Source: Streptomyces griseomycini (GTDB taxonomy: Bacteria > Actinomycetota > Actinomycetes > Streptomycetales > Streptomycetaceae). Taken from it: a stretch of 64,000 nucleotides of DNA. The DNA lies in assembly GCF_014203535.1 (NCBI RefSeq), contig NZ_JACHJI010000011.1, forward strand, positions 62,001 through 126,000. The letters are read 5' to 3'. Under the pieces are notes generated by a model. The model ran no database searches. It had not been told where the DNA came from and saw nothing but the letters and a program-made list of their open reading frames with translations. Within the stretch, counting starts at the first letter, position 1, and every line of letters starts with the position of its first letter. Both the position numbers and the translations under genes were made by a program. Shown in pieces: positions 28,485 to 37,724 of this stretch.

Positions 28485-28600
28485 GTACCGTCCCCCGAAC
28501 CAACTACCACTGCGCCCAAGGCCGTTGAGGAGAAGAGTACGCGCAGCGGCGCTCCGTGGGTGTAGTTTCGGATTCCGCAGCACACTCATCGGGGGCGGGT
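28485..28600. promoter_or_regulatory. Divergent control region of the island
   Basis: About 116 bases between the first gene of the long minus operon and the kinase gene. GC content falls here compared with the coding sequence. I cannot assign -35/-10 boxes with confidence. Since nearly all genes on both sides are coupled, this region must carry the main promoters of both arms. Confidence 0.55.
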
Positions 28601-29659
28601 TTGATCGAGCGTCTTGAAATGATCACCTGTGGTGGCCGCGATGGCGGAAAATCGTTCTTCGAGATCGATTTCGATCAACAGGGGGAAAGTGTCCGGGACG
28701 GATTCCGGGAACGCAGCGGCCTGCTCGTGCACGGCGGCGGGGAGCACGTCGTGCAGCGCATCGCCCACACCGACCGGGCCCGCCGGGAGCTGGAACGGAC
28801 CGTCAGGACCGCCGACGTCCTGGTCCGCCGGCTCGGCGTCACCCGCTACCCGCCCGAGCTGAGCCGCGTCGTCGGTTACCGGCCGGACGGCCGGGCGCCC
28901 TACCTGGTCGCCACCCGGCGCGGCCGCCCCCTGGCCGACATGGGCGACCGGCTGCCGCTCGAGGCGGGCGAGCTGTGGGCCGTCGTGGACGGCGTCCTCA
29001 CCGTGCTGCGGCACCTGGGCGACCTGCGCCTGGTGCACCGGGACATCCGGCCCGAGACCCTGTGGTGGGACGGGGCCACGGTGCAACTGGCCGACTTCGC
29101 CCTCGTCCTGGACGAGGGCGAGCCGCGCGGCGCCGCGGCCGGGGCCGACCCGTGGCGGTCCCCGGAACAGGCCAAGGGCCAGGGCCGGGCCGACTGCCGG
29201 GACGACGTGTACTCCGCGGGCGCGGTCATCTTCCACCTCGCCACCGGCGAGGAGGCCACCACGGCGGCGGACATGCGCGACCGGGTGCGCTGGCTCGACA
29301 CCACCCTGCGCAACCTGCTCGACGGGGTCTTCACCGACGAGGCCCGCCACCGCGTCACCGGATACGCGCTCCGGCTGCGCCGCGACGCCCGGACGGGCCG
29401 GGCCGGCGCCCAGGGGCCGGGACCCGCCGCCCCGCCCCGGCTCGCCGAGCTGGAACAGCAGGCCCGGCAGCACTTCCGCGACCTGCGCGCCCGGCAGAGG
29501 GCCTTCGCCCAGCGGCCGCCGGGACCGGCGCACATCCCTCCGGAGCGTCCCCCGGGGCGCCCGGCCCGGCCCTTCGACCGCCAGGCCGCCGTGGTGTCCA
29601 TGGTGCTGCTCGCCGCGTGCCTCAGCATGCTGGTGCTCTTCGTCTCGGTACTGAACTGA
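28601..29659 (+). CDS. Ser/Thr-kinase-like protein with C-terminal membrane anchor
   Basis: About 352 residues. The kinase core is compact: HRDIRPE stands for HRDxKPxN and DFA for DFG, and no clear glycine-rich loop is seen, so activity may be weak or lost. Basic linker, then a single transmembrane helix at the very end (VVSMVLLAACLSMLVLF), so the kinase faces the cytoplasm on a tail anchor. The start is uncertain: TTG 28601 after GGGGGCGGG, ATG 28619, or GTG 28556. First gene of the plus-strand signalling arm. Confidence 0.78.
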   Translation: MIERLEMITCGGRDGGKSFFEIDFDQQGESVRDGFRERSGLLVHGGGEHVVQRIAHTDRARRELERTVRTADVLVRRLGVTRYPPELSRVVGYRPDGRAPYLVATRRGRPLADMGDRLPLEAGELWAVVDGVLTVLRHLGDLRLVHRDIRPETLWWDGATVQLADFALVLDEGEPRGAAAGADPWRSPEQAKGQGRADCRDDVYSAGAVIFHLATGEEATTAADMRDRVRWLDTTLRNLLDGVFTDEARHRVTGYALRLRRDARTGRAGAQGPGPAAPPRLAELEQQARQHFRDLRARQRAFAQRPPGPAHIPPERPPGRPARPFDRQAAVVSMVLLAACLSMLVLFVSVLN

Positions 29660-29672
29660 CGGGAGGAGTGAC

Positions 29673-30752
29673 GTGGCAGGACATGTGAGGTGCCCCATCT
29701 GCCTGAGCATGGTCGACTGGGCGAACGCCGAGACCGTCACCCTCGACGCCGACGGCCGTCCCGAACCGCTCGTCCGCCTCGACGGCGAGGACGACGTGCG
29801 CTGGAACCACCGCAGGCTCGACGCCTACCGGCTGTGCGCCGGCGGCGGCGGTGAACCGCACGTGCTGCCCGGCCGTTACGGCGACTTCGGCGAGCCCCTG
29901 GTCATCGGCGTGGTCGGCGAGTCCGCCGCCGGCAAGAGCCATCTGCTCGCCGCCATGCTCGGCATGCTCTCCGACGTCGACCGGATGGCCCGCCTCGGCC
30001 TGGTCGTCGGCGGGCTCGACCTGAAACTGCACCAGCGCTACCTGAAGGACGTCGTCCGCCCGTTCCTGGACCAGGGCCAGGGCCTGGCCGGAACCCCCGC
30101 CCAGCCGCCGGAGTTCACCGACGCCCTGTGGATCCACAACAGCAACACCGGGCGCAGCTTCGCCGTCGCCTTCTTCGACGTCTCCGGCGAGTGGCTCGCC
30201 GACCACGACTCCGAGGTGCCGTTCCTCGGCGCCGTCAGCGCCCTGGTCTTCGTGGTCGACCCGACCCGCATCCGCGGGCTGACGGCCGCGACCGGCAGCG
30301 TCACCGGCGATCCGTCCTTCGGTGTGGTCCTGGACAAGATCGGGCGGCTGCGCGGGGTCGACGGGTCGCAGTTCCTCCCCCTGCCGGCCGCCGTCGTGAT
30401 CGGCAAGTGCGACCTGCTGCGGCACCACGAGGGCCTGGTCGACCGGTGGTTCCAGAACGCCTCCCCCGACGAGGAGCTGAACCTCGCCACCGTGGAGGAG
30501 GAGAGCGAGGACGCCTACGCCTTCCTCAGCTCCCGGGGCGCCCGCGGCTGGCTCGCCCCCTTCGTGCGGTGCGCCCGCTCCACTCTGCACTTCGCCACCG
30601 CGACCGGTCACGGGGCGGTCGAGACGGACGGTCTCCAGCGCTCCCCGCACGGGAGCTTCGCGCCGCGCCGCACCCTCAAACCCATGCTCGCCCTCTTCGC
30701 CATGTGCGGGGTCCTCGGCCCCACCGACCTCGGCCAGGGAGCTGCCGGATGA
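29673..30752 (+). CDS. TRAFAC-type GTPase with N-terminal zinc knuckle (double-GTPase-2 type)
   Basis: 359 residues. An N-terminal CPICLSMVDW zinc-like knuckle (C7, C10 and a later C55) precedes a P-loop GTPase: Walker A GESAAGKS 82-89, a DVSGEW switch segment in place of DxxG, and VIGKCD as the NKxD-like base motif. GTG 29673 has GGGAGGAG upstream; the stop overlaps the next ATG. GTPases of this kind are found beside GTPase-associated protein 1, exactly the next gene, in predicted conflict/signalling systems. Confidence 0.82.
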   Translation: MAGHVRCPICLSMVDWANAETVTLDADGRPEPLVRLDGEDDVRWNHRRLDAYRLCAGGGGEPHVLPGRYGDFGEPLVIGVVGESAAGKSHLLAAMLGMLSDVDRMARLGLVVGGLDLKLHQRYLKDVVRPFLDQGQGLAGTPAQPPEFTDALWIHNSNTGRSFAVAFFDVSGEWLADHDSEVPFLGAVSALVFVVDPTRIRGLTAATGSVTGDPSFGVVLDKIGRLRGVDGSQFLPLPAAVVIGKCDLLRHHEGLVDRWFQNASPDEELNLATVEEESEDAYAFLSSRGARGWLAPFVRCARSTLHFATATGHGAVETDGLQRSPHGSFAPRRTLKPMLALFAMCGVLGPTDLGQGAAG

Positions 30753-32776
30753 CGACGGTCGACCAGATCCTCTTCGGCTGGGCCGAGCGGGACCACGAGG
30801 GCAACGCCGGGGTCCGCCCCCTCGCGCACTCCGGGCTGCCCACCATCGACCGCTGGGCCAAGCGGCTCCAGTACGTCTGGGCCACCCAGGACGGCCAGGG
30901 CGACCGGACCGAGGCGGCCGCCAGCCTCGTCCACCTGGTGTTCGACGACGAGGCGGCCGTGCTGCGCAAACTGCCCTCCCGCAACCCGCACGGCCGGGGC
31001 GGCGCCACCCTGACCCACGTCCTGGTCGGCGCCCCGCACGCGATCGGCCCCGGTCTCGCCCTCGGACTGCACGACTGGCCGGGCTGGCGGGAGCACGAAC
31101 CGGACGGCACCGTGAGCCGCCTCGCCCCGCTCGACCTCGCCGGCCTCGAGGAGGCCGCACGGCCCGGGCTGGCCGCGCTGCGCGAGCGGATCGCCGACGT
31201 GCCGGCCGAACAGCTCGCCGCGCTCGTCGCCCGGGTGCTCGAGAGACCCGCCGAGGACTTCAGCGTGATCGCCCGGCCGGACCACGCCCTCCCGATGATG
31301 ACGGCCCTGCTCGACATCACCGGTCCGGTCTCCGGCCGGCCCTGGACCTTCGCGAGCCGGGAGTCCACCGACAAGGGCAGCCACCAGCCCCGCGTGGTGT
31401 TCCTCGCCGCCCGCCCGCCCCAGTCGATGTACATCAACCAGCGCAACCGCGTCGACGTGGCCGAGACTCCCCCCGACACGGACACCACCCGTTTCGCCGC
31501 CCGGCTGGTGGACCTGTACCGGGAGGCCGGGCACGCGGCGCTGGAGCGGATCCGGCCGCGGACCCCGATCCGCACCACGGACGACGTGACCGCCTGGCAG
31601 CGGTCGGTGCCGGTCGTCGACGGCCGGATCGCCGACGTGCGGGTGCACTTCGACGTCCTCCTCGACGACGACCTGCTCGACAGGGCGGCTGCCCGCGGCA
31701 CCCTGACGTCCGTACGGGCCCGGCTCACCGGGGAGCTGCGGGGGCAGCCCGCGCAGTGGCTCGCCGGGGCACTGCGGCGCTGGCGCCGCGACGAGCGGCG
31801 GGCCCGGCACCACCCCGAGCTGCGCGACCTCCTCCTGCACGAGGCTGTGGACGCGTGCCTGGCCGGGCAGGGCCCCGACCCGCTGGTGGAAGCGGTCAGG
31901 GACGCCCAACCGCCGCCCGCGGTGGTGGCCTCCTCCTTCCGCCCGCAGGTACCGCACGGGGGCCTGGACCTGAGCCGGGCCGGGCACCGGCGGCTGCTGG
32001 TCGTCGCCCTGTACCTCGGACTGCCGGCCGCCGAACTGGACCGTGCGGGCCTCCTGGCCGCCAGCCCGGCGGACGAACTGCTGGACTTCGTCGGCAGATA
32101 CGCCGACCGCTACCCGGAGGCCGCGCACCTCGTGCTGCGCCACCTCGGCGACGCCGGGGAGGGCCGGGGCACCGCCCGGCTGTGGTACGACCACGGCCTC
32201 CTGCTCGGTCCGGTGGACCGCATCGCCGGCGGCGACCGTGTGAAGGAGGTCGACTGCTTCCGCCATCTGCTGCTCGCCGCCTACGGTCCGCGGCTGAAGC
32301 GCGACGACGCCGCCGTCCTGATCGAACGCGCCGGGGTCCGGGCGCCGTTGGGGCTGTTCGCCGCCGCGCTGGAACTGGCTTCGGACGAGGGGGCCGAGCA
32401 GCGGATCCGGTACGAGATCTCGGAGCAGTTCCTCCGCGACCACGGCTACGCCGCCCCCGCGCCGGGGTCCGGGCGCCGGCACCGTCCGGGCGGGCCGGTG
32501 CTCGGCCGTCCCCCCGCGCCACCGGAGCCGCCCGCCGCCCGGCCGGCCCCGTACCCGGCGGGGGCGCGGCTGGATGCGGCCGGTGCGCCCCCGGACACCG
32601 CCCACGCACCCCACGGGGCCGTCCCGGACCCCGCGCAGTGGGGTCCGTCGGCCGGCCTCGGCACCCGGCGCGGCCGGCCGGGACGACCGGACACCGTGAA
32701 CGTGCTCGTCGTGACCGCGCTCGCCCTCGCCCTGATCGGCTTGGTCAGCTTCTTCGTGCTGACCTCCGTCCGCTGA
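30749..32776 (+). CDS. GTPase-associated protein 1 (GAP1)-like, membrane-anchored
   Basis: 675 residues. The start (VDQILFGWAE, later RPLAHSGLP and W..RLQYVW) resembles the type-2 N-domain of GTPase-associated protein 1, followed by a large middle helical part. After a Pro-rich linker (about 560-640) a single C-terminal helix (NVLVVTALALALIGLVSFFVL) anchors it in the membrane. ATGA overlap with the GTPase gene indicates a stoichiometric partner. A regulator or effector of the GTPase is the likely role; the reaction is unknown. Confidence 0.78.
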   Translation: MTTVDQILFGWAERDHEGNAGVRPLAHSGLPTIDRWAKRLQYVWATQDGQGDRTEAAASLVHLVFDDEAAVLRKLPSRNPHGRGGATLTHVLVGAPHAIGPGLALGLHDWPGWREHEPDGTVSRLAPLDLAGLEEAARPGLAALRERIADVPAEQLAALVARVLERPAEDFSVIARPDHALPMMTALLDITGPVSGRPWTFASRESTDKGSHQPRVVFLAARPPQSMYINQRNRVDVAETPPDTDTTRFAARLVDLYREAGHAALERIRPRTPIRTTDDVTAWQRSVPVVDGRIADVRVHFDVLLDDDLLDRAAARGTLTSVRARLTGELRGQPAQWLAGALRRWRRDERRARHHPELRDLLLHEAVDACLAGQGPDPLVEAVRDAQPPPAVVASSFRPQVPHGGLDLSRAGHRRLLVVALYLGLPAAELDRAGLLAASPADELLDFVGRYADRYPEAAHLVLRHLGDAGEGRGTARLWYDHGLLLGPVDRIAGGDRVKEVDCFRHLLLAAYGPRLKRDDAAVLIERAGVRAPLGLFAAALELASDEGAEQRIRYEISEQFLRDHGYAAPAPGSGRRHRPGGPVLGRPPAPPEPPAARPAPYPAGARLDAAGAPPDTAHAPHGAVPDPAQWGPSAGLGTRRGRPGRPDTVNVLVVTALALALIGLVSFFVLTSVR

Positions 32777-32832
32777 CCTTCTCGCCCGACGCCCTCCCCG
32801 CGCACACCGCCGGACGACACGAATGGCGCCGT

Positions 32833-34008
32833 ATGACATCGACTGAAGAGGCAACGCCGTCGGCGACGGGCTCGGTCCCGCCGCCACGCTCCGGCACCGA
32901 GCCGGAACTCGGACACGTCGCCGCGCGGATCGGCGCCCTCGCCGACCGGGGCCGCGCCGACGGGTCCGACACCCGGGTCCTCGACCGCATCGTGGCCGAC
33001 CTGGAACGGGGCGGCGCCACCCTCGCCGGCACCGACCTGGTCGCCGCCTACCCGCCCGAGGTGCTGCTCCCCGACGCACCCGTGAAGGGCGGGACCACGC
33101 TGGAGGGCTGGCTCGCCGTGACGCGCGACGTGCTGGTCTTCGCGCCCATCGCGCTCACCTGGTGGCGGCTGCGGGACGCCCTCGACGCCTACCGGGCGGA
33201 CCCCGGCGAGGACGCCTTCCTGCTCGGCTGGGCCCAGGGCTTCCCCCAGGGCAGCCCGCCCGAGCCGACCACCGTGACGCTGGGCACGTCCGCGGTCCAC
33301 GTCACCCTGCTCGTCCTGTTCGTGGCGGTGCTGACCCTGGCGCTGCACGCCCTGCAGCGCAACCGGGAGCGGCGGCTGTCCCGCGCCGAGGAGCGCCACC
33401 GGCTCGCCACCGAGCTGGCCCTGGCGACGTTCCTGCTGGCCACACCCGCGCGGCCGGTCGGCAAGCCGCTGGACAACCGGAGCGCGGAGCGGCTCGCCGC
33501 CCAGCTCAACGCCGGTACGCAGCAGCTGGAGTCGGCGTTGCGCAGGACCTCCGAGGAGATCACGGCCGTACTGGAGACCGGGCCCGGCAGCAGGATCCAG
33601 ACCGCGCTGGACGGCTGGACGACGACGGTCGACGAGCTGACCCGGCTGATCCGGGCGCTCACCCCGCCCGGCCAACTGGCCCAGGACCTGATCCGGATCC
33701 GTGAGCAGACCGCCGAGGACGAGGCGAAGCTCCGCGCCGCCATCGAGACGCTCGTCGGCGACCTGCGGCGGGCCCAGGAGGCGACCGGGCAGGAGATCCA
33801 CCGGCACGACCTCGCCGTCGCCGCGGTCCGTGATCTGGCCCGCGGCCTCGGGGAGGCGCTGCTGGTGTTCACCGAGCGGACGGAGAACCTGGTCGACTCC
33901 ACCCGGGGCATCTGGCAGCTCGTCGACCGCCTCGACAGCCGCAACGGTCACCTCCCGCCCGGCGGGCTGGACAACGCCGATCCGCCCCCGTACGGGGACC
34001 TGCGGTGA
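32833..34008 (+). CDS. Two-helix membrane protein with long coiled-coil domain
   Basis: 391 residues. Cytoplasmic start, two transmembrane helices (about 98-112 and 157-177, the second VTLLVLFVAVLTLAL), then a coiled coil of nearly 180 residues. The arrangement recalls MotA/ExbB-like or chemoreceptor-like proteins without clear homology to either. Its stop overlaps the start of the next membrane gene (GTGA), so the two probably form a complex. Last but one of the kinase/GTPase arm. Confidence 0.72.
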   Translation: MTSTEEATPSATGSVPPPRSGTEPELGHVAARIGALADRGRADGSDTRVLDRIVADLERGGATLAGTDLVAAYPPEVLLPDAPVKGGTTLEGWLAVTRDVLVFAPIALTWWRLRDALDAYRADPGEDAFLLGWAQGFPQGSPPEPTTVTLGTSAVHVTLLVLFVAVLTLALHALQRNRERRLSRAEERHRLATELALATFLLATPARPVGKPLDNRSAERLAAQLNAGTQQLESALRRTSEEITAVLETGPGSRIQTALDGWTTTVDELTRLIRALTPPGQLAQDLIRIREQTAEDEAKLRAAIETLVGDLRRAQEATGQEIHRHDLAVAAVRDLARGLGEALLVFTERTENLVDSTRGIWQLVDRLDSRNGHLPPGGLDNADPPPYGDLR

Positions 34009-34538
34009 GCCGGCTGCCGCAGCGGGCCGCTTCCGGCAGCACCGTCCTGCTCGCCGGGTGGCTCTTCGCCGACCTGCTCCTGCTGCTGCTGGTGATCGCG
34101 CTGGGTTCCCTGCCGCGGGAGGAACGCACGGGTGCGACGCCGGCGCCGACCGTTCCGAGCCCGCCGGCGAGCACACAGCCCGCTCAGCGCGGTCTGGTGC
34201 TCAAACCGTGCAGCTTCACCGTGCGGACGGGCAGCGCCGCGTCCGTACGGAAGCAGTTCGGCGCGCAGCTGGGCCGGGCCGGCGTGGCGGACCGCACGGC
34301 GGGATTCGTGCTCTCGTTCGGGACCGCGCCGGATCCGGGGCCGGGCCAGGAGGCCGCCGAACGGGTCAACTCGATCGTCACCGACGGGTTCTCCCGCTTC
34401 GAGCACGCCCCCAAGCGGGGTTACTGGAAGGGCGGGCCGTCCGGCAGGGTCCGCATCGACGTCTTCTTCCTCGCCACGCCCGACGGTGACACCTCCTTCC
34501 CGAAGCGCTGCCGCTCGTCGGACGACGAGGACGGCTGA
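34005..34538 (+). CDS. Single-pass membrane protein, ExbD/OmpA-like layout
   Basis: 177 residues. One N-terminal transmembrane helix (LLAGWLFADLLLLLLVIALG), a Pro/Thr-rich linker, then an extracytoplasmic domain of about 100 residues (FGAQLGRAG, ERVNSIVTDGF, VRIDVFFLA) that resembles the OmpA-type peptidoglycan-binding fold in layout. Paired by a 4-base overlap with the coiled-coil membrane protein. The pair looks like a MotAB/TolQR-type module that couples cytoplasmic signalling to the cell surface; that is inference. Confidence 0.68.
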   Translation: MSRLPQRAASGSTVLLAGWLFADLLLLLLVIALGSLPREERTGATPAPTVPSPPASTQPAQRGLVLKPCSFTVRTGSAASVRKQFGAQLGRAGVADRTAGFVLSFGTAPDPGPGQEAAERVNSIVTDGFSRFEHAPKRGYWKGGPSGRVRIDVFFLATPDGDTSFPKRCRSSDDEDG

Positions 34539-34700
34539 GGGCGGGCCGCCGTGACCGGACCCGGGTGTGACCTCGCGTTCCGCCGATCACGCGGCCGAGC
34601 ATGGTTCGGAACCCGCTGGGCACACGGCTCCGAGAGAGGAGCGAAGGCTGCGGCACGCACTCCGGAGGGACGTCCGGCACGACGAGGGGACGGTGGGGCC

Positions 34701-36581
34701 GTGGGCGGGACCGACCGGATCACCGACCGGGCTTCGGGGACGGTCTTCCTGCACGCCGTCCTCCGGGATCTGGGCGCGGGCGTCCTCACGGTCGACACCT
34801 CGGGGCTCATCACGTTCGTCAACCCCTGGGCCGAGCACCTGCTGGGCCGGTCGGCGGAGCAGATGCGCGGCTGCGACGCGCACGACCTGCTGCACCGTCG
34901 GCACGACGGCAGCCCCGTGCCGCGCGAGCTGTGCCCGATGCGGACCCTCCTGCAGGGGGGCAGGGCCGAGGAACTGAGCGGCGAGGAGTACTTCCTGCGC
35001 GCCGACGGGACGACCGTGCCGATCATCTGGTCGGCCGCCTCCCTGCGGGTGGCGGGGCGCCGGGCCGGGACGGTGGTCGTCTTCCACGACTTCAGCCTGC
35101 AGCGCGAGGCCGAGGAGCGGGCCGCGGCGCGCACCGCCGCGCTGGAGGCGCTGACCGCCCGGCTGAACCTGGTGGCGGACGTCTCGGTGCTGCTCGTGTC
35201 CACCGTGGACGCCTCCGGCATGGGCCGCCGGCTGCTGCGACTGCTGGTTCCGAGGATGGGTGACTGGGCCGCGCTGGACCTGTGGCCCGAGGTGGCGGGG
35301 GAAGGGGAGCGGTTCGCCGTCCGCGGCCCCCGTGGCGGGGAGCGGCCGGTGGCCCTGGAGGAACCGCTCCCGCCGTTGCCGGAGAGGAGCCGCCGGGCGG
35401 TGGAGCACGTCATGAGCGGCGACGAGCCCGTTCGGACGACCGGCGAGGAACTCGCCGCGGCCCCGGACGCCCCGCTGGCCACCACCCACCGGGTGCTGTT
35501 CGACCGGCTCGGCGGCCGGTCGGCCGTCGTGGTGCCGCTGCGCGCCCGCCGGCGGTCCTTCGGGATGCTGACCGTGGCACGCGCCGAGTCCGCTCCCCCC
35601 CATTCGGACGCCGAGATCAGGTTGCTGTCCGACATCGGCCGGCGCATCGGGATGGCGCTGGACAACATCCGGCTGTACCACGAACAGCGGAACGTGGCCG
35701 AGACCATGCAGCGCCAGTTGCTCGCCCCGCTCCCCCAGGTGGGCCGCCTGCGGATGGCCGCCCGTTACCTCCCCGCGCAGGGCGCCATGGAGATCGGGGG
35801 CGACTGGTACGACGCCTTCCGGCTCGCGGACGGCGTCACGGCCCTGGTCATCGGGGACGTGGTCGGCCACGACCGGCAGGCCGCCGCGCACATGGCGGAG
35901 GTCCGCAACATGCTGCGCGCCCTGGCCTGGGACCACCAGGAACCGCCCAGCGTGATCATGCGCCGCCTGGACGAGGCCGTGACCCACACCAGTGACGCCC
36001 CGATGGCCACCCTGATCTTCGCCCGCGTCGAGGGCGGGGAAGGCGGTCCCTGGCAGTTGCACTGGGTCACCGCCGGGCACCCGCCGCCCCTCCTGGTGAC
36101 CAGCGCGGGCGACACCCGCTTCCTGACCGGCGGCCACGGGCCGCTGATCGGCATGAGCGCCGTGCTGGATCTGGGCCTGAACTGGCCCGACGCGTACGAG
36201 GACCTCCCTCCGGACTCCACCCTGCTCCTCTACACCGACGGCCTGGTGGAGAGCCGGGGCCGCTCCATCGACCTCGGCCTGGCCAAGCTCCGGCACCACG
36301 CGGGAATCCTGTCCCGGCGCATGGCCGGGCGGACCGTGGACGACTTCTGCGACGAACTGCTGGAGCGGATCGCCCCCGCCGGGGACGACGTCGCCCTGCT
36401 CGCCCTGCGCATGCCCGCCGCCGGTGAGGGGACGCCCGGCGACGCCACGCCCCCGCCCCCGCCGCAGTCCCCGCACAGCCCCGCCGCCCCCGACCGGGCC
36501 GCCCCCGGATCCACGGTGGAGCGTCCCGAGGTGCGGGACCCCACGCGGGCCACCGGGCGGGGTGAGGCGACGTGGGAGTGA
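34701..36581 (+). CDS. PAS-GAF-SpoIIE (PP2C-type) serine phosphatase
   Basis: About 626 residues. A PAS domain (about 15-125, with VDTSGLITFVNPWAE), a GAF domain (about 155-330) and a PP2C_SIG/SpoIIE phosphatase (about 345-570: IGGDWYDAF and IGDVVGHD carry the metal-binding Asps) in the usual Streptomyces order. The Pro-rich tail is disordered. GTG 34701 was chosen because the PAS domain follows closely and a G-rich site precedes it. Such phosphatases act on anti-sigma-factor antagonists. Separate from the island by 160 bases. Confidence 0.88.
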   Translation: MGGTDRITDRASGTVFLHAVLRDLGAGVLTVDTSGLITFVNPWAEHLLGRSAEQMRGCDAHDLLHRRHDGSPVPRELCPMRTLLQGGRAEELSGEEYFLRADGTTVPIIWSAASLRVAGRRAGTVVVFHDFSLQREAEERAAARTAALEALTARLNLVADVSVLLVSTVDASGMGRRLLRLLVPRMGDWAALDLWPEVAGEGERFAVRGPRGGERPVALEEPLPPLPERSRRAVEHVMSGDEPVRTTGEELAAAPDAPLATTHRVLFDRLGGRSAVVVPLRARRRSFGMLTVARAESAPPHSDAEIRLLSDIGRRIGMALDNIRLYHEQRNVAETMQRQLLAPLPQVGRLRMAARYLPAQGAMEIGGDWYDAFRLADGVTALVIGDVVGHDRQAAAHMAEVRNMLRALAWDHQEPPSVIMRRLDEAVTHTSDAPMATLIFARVEGGEGGPWQLHWVTAGHPPPLLVTSAGDTRFLTGGHGPLIGMSAVLDLGLNWPDAYEDLPPDSTLLLYTDGLVESRGRSIDLGLAKLRHHAGILSRRMAGRTVDDFCDELLERIAPAGDDVALLALRMPAAGEGTPGDATPPPPPQSPHSPAAPDRAAPGSTVERPEVRDPTRATGRGEATWE

Positions 36582-36636
36582 ACCGGCCGTGCGCCCGCCC
36601 CGGCACCTCCGTGAGGACGGCACCGCGGACAGGGGT

Positions 36637-36666
36637 GTGGCGCGGCGGACGGTGCCGCCGCGCCAC
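36637..36666. terminator. Bidirectional hairpin terminator
   Basis: Perfect 12-bp arms GTGGCGCGGCGG / CCGCCGCGCCAC around a 6-base loop, between the convergent phosphatase and axeA genes. Confidence 0.75.
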
Positions 36667-36693
36667 GGGTGCGGTGGATCGGGTGCGCGGAGG

Positions 36694-36924
36694 TCAGCCG
36701 GCGCTGCAGGAGACCGTGGGCCAGGTCCAGTTGCCGTTGGTCTGGATCGTCACCCCCCAGTTGTCGCCGTTGCCGTTGGGCCGGGCGACCAGCGTCTGGC
36801 TGTCGGGGTAGGACGCGCCGACGTTCCAGGTCGACGACACCTTCGCCGGGGACGGCACCTTCATCGTCACGGTCCAGTTGCTCGAGCCGCTCACCGAGAC
36901 GTTGAGGTTGTACCGGTCGCCCCA
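36694..36924. repeat. Direct repeat copy 1 (axeA CBM2)
   Basis: 231 bp nearly identical to 37725-37955, offset 1031 bp; by eye five base differences. It covers most of the CBM2. Identity stops sharply at the GCCCCA before the linker-side part. Confidence 0.9.
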
Positions 36925-37698
36925 GCGGCTGCCTGCGGACAGGGCCGCGGTGCAGGCACTGCCGCCGCCTCCACCGCCGCCCCCGCCGGAGCCGCCTCCG
37001 TCGGGGGCGACGGCGCGGCCCGTCTGCGGGGAGATCATGCCGGTGCACAGGCCCCGGGAGGCCAGGTTCTGCGCGATGCGCGGGATGGCGGCCAGGGTGT
37101 TCGCCGGCCAGTCGTGCAGGAGGATGACCTGGCCGTCGGTGAGCCGGGAGGCGGCCTGCACGATCGCGTCGGTGCTCGCGTTGTTCCAGTCCTGCGAGTC
37201 GACGTCCCAGAGGACCTCGGTCAGGCCGTACTTGGCCTGGACCGACCGCAGGGTCGAGTTGGTCTCGCCGTAGGGCGGGCGGAACAGCTTCGGCGTGCCG
37301 CCGCCCGCGTTCGCGATCGCCTGCTGGGTGCGGGAGATCTCGGAGTCCATCTGCGCCTGGCTCAACTGGGTCATGTGGGGGTGGGTGTAGCTGTGGTTGG
37401 CGACCCACATGCCCGCGTCCACCTGGGCCTTGACCAGGGAGGGGTTGGCGGCGGCGTACTGGCCCTGGTTGAACATGGTGGCCCGCAGCCCGTTCTGCTT
37501 GAGCGCGTTGAGCAGGCTCGGGGTGCTGCCGGCGGAGGGGCCGTCGTCGAAGGTGAGCCCGACGTAGCCGTTGCAGGCGGCGGCGCGCGCCGGGGCGGCG
37601 TCGAGGGCGGCGGAGGCGACCGTGCCCGCCAGGGTCAGCGCGGCGACGGCCAGCCCTGACACCAGGCGCCGTACCGCCGGGGGTCGTGTGGTGGTCAT
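36694..37698 (-). CDS. axeA: Acetyl xylan esterase (CE4 polysaccharide deacetylase) with CBM2
   Basis: 334 residues, secreted. Signal peptide to about residue 40 (twin-Arg-like RRLVSG, ending ARA). The NodB/CE4 domain follows with LTFDDGPS (catalytic and metal Asp), HSYTHPH (metal His pair) and RPPYG. A Gly-rich linker leads to a C-terminal CBM2. The enzyme removes acetyl groups from xylan (the S. lividans AxeA type). GGAGGA 10 bases before ATG 37698. It lies 26 bases after the xylanase gene in one operon. The CBM2 is nearly identical in DNA to that of the xylanase. Confidence 0.92.
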   Translation of the reverse strand: MTTTRPPAVRRLVSGLAVAALTLAGTVASAALDAAPARAAACNGYVGLTFDDGPSAGSTPSLLNALKQNGLRATMFNQGQYAAANPSLVKAQVDAGMWVANHSYTHPHMTQLSQAQMDSEISRTQQAIANAGGGTPKLFRPPYGETNSTLRSVQAKYGLTEVLWDVDSQDWNNASTDAIVQAASRLTDGQVILLHDWPANTLAAIPRIAQNLASRGLCTGMISPQTGRAVAPDGGGSGGGGGGGGGSACTAALSAGSRWGDRYNLNVSVSGSSNWTVTMKVPSPAKVSSTWNVGASYPDSQTLVARPNGNGDNWGVTIQTNGNWTWPTVSCSAG

Positions 37699-37724
37699 GT
37701 GTGGTGAGTCCTCCTCGGACAGGA

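Noticed and set aside
32833..34538. Zorya-type ZorAB anti-phage pair
   Set aside because: Layout is similar but no sequence signature of ZorA/ZorB and no ZorC/D/E genes.
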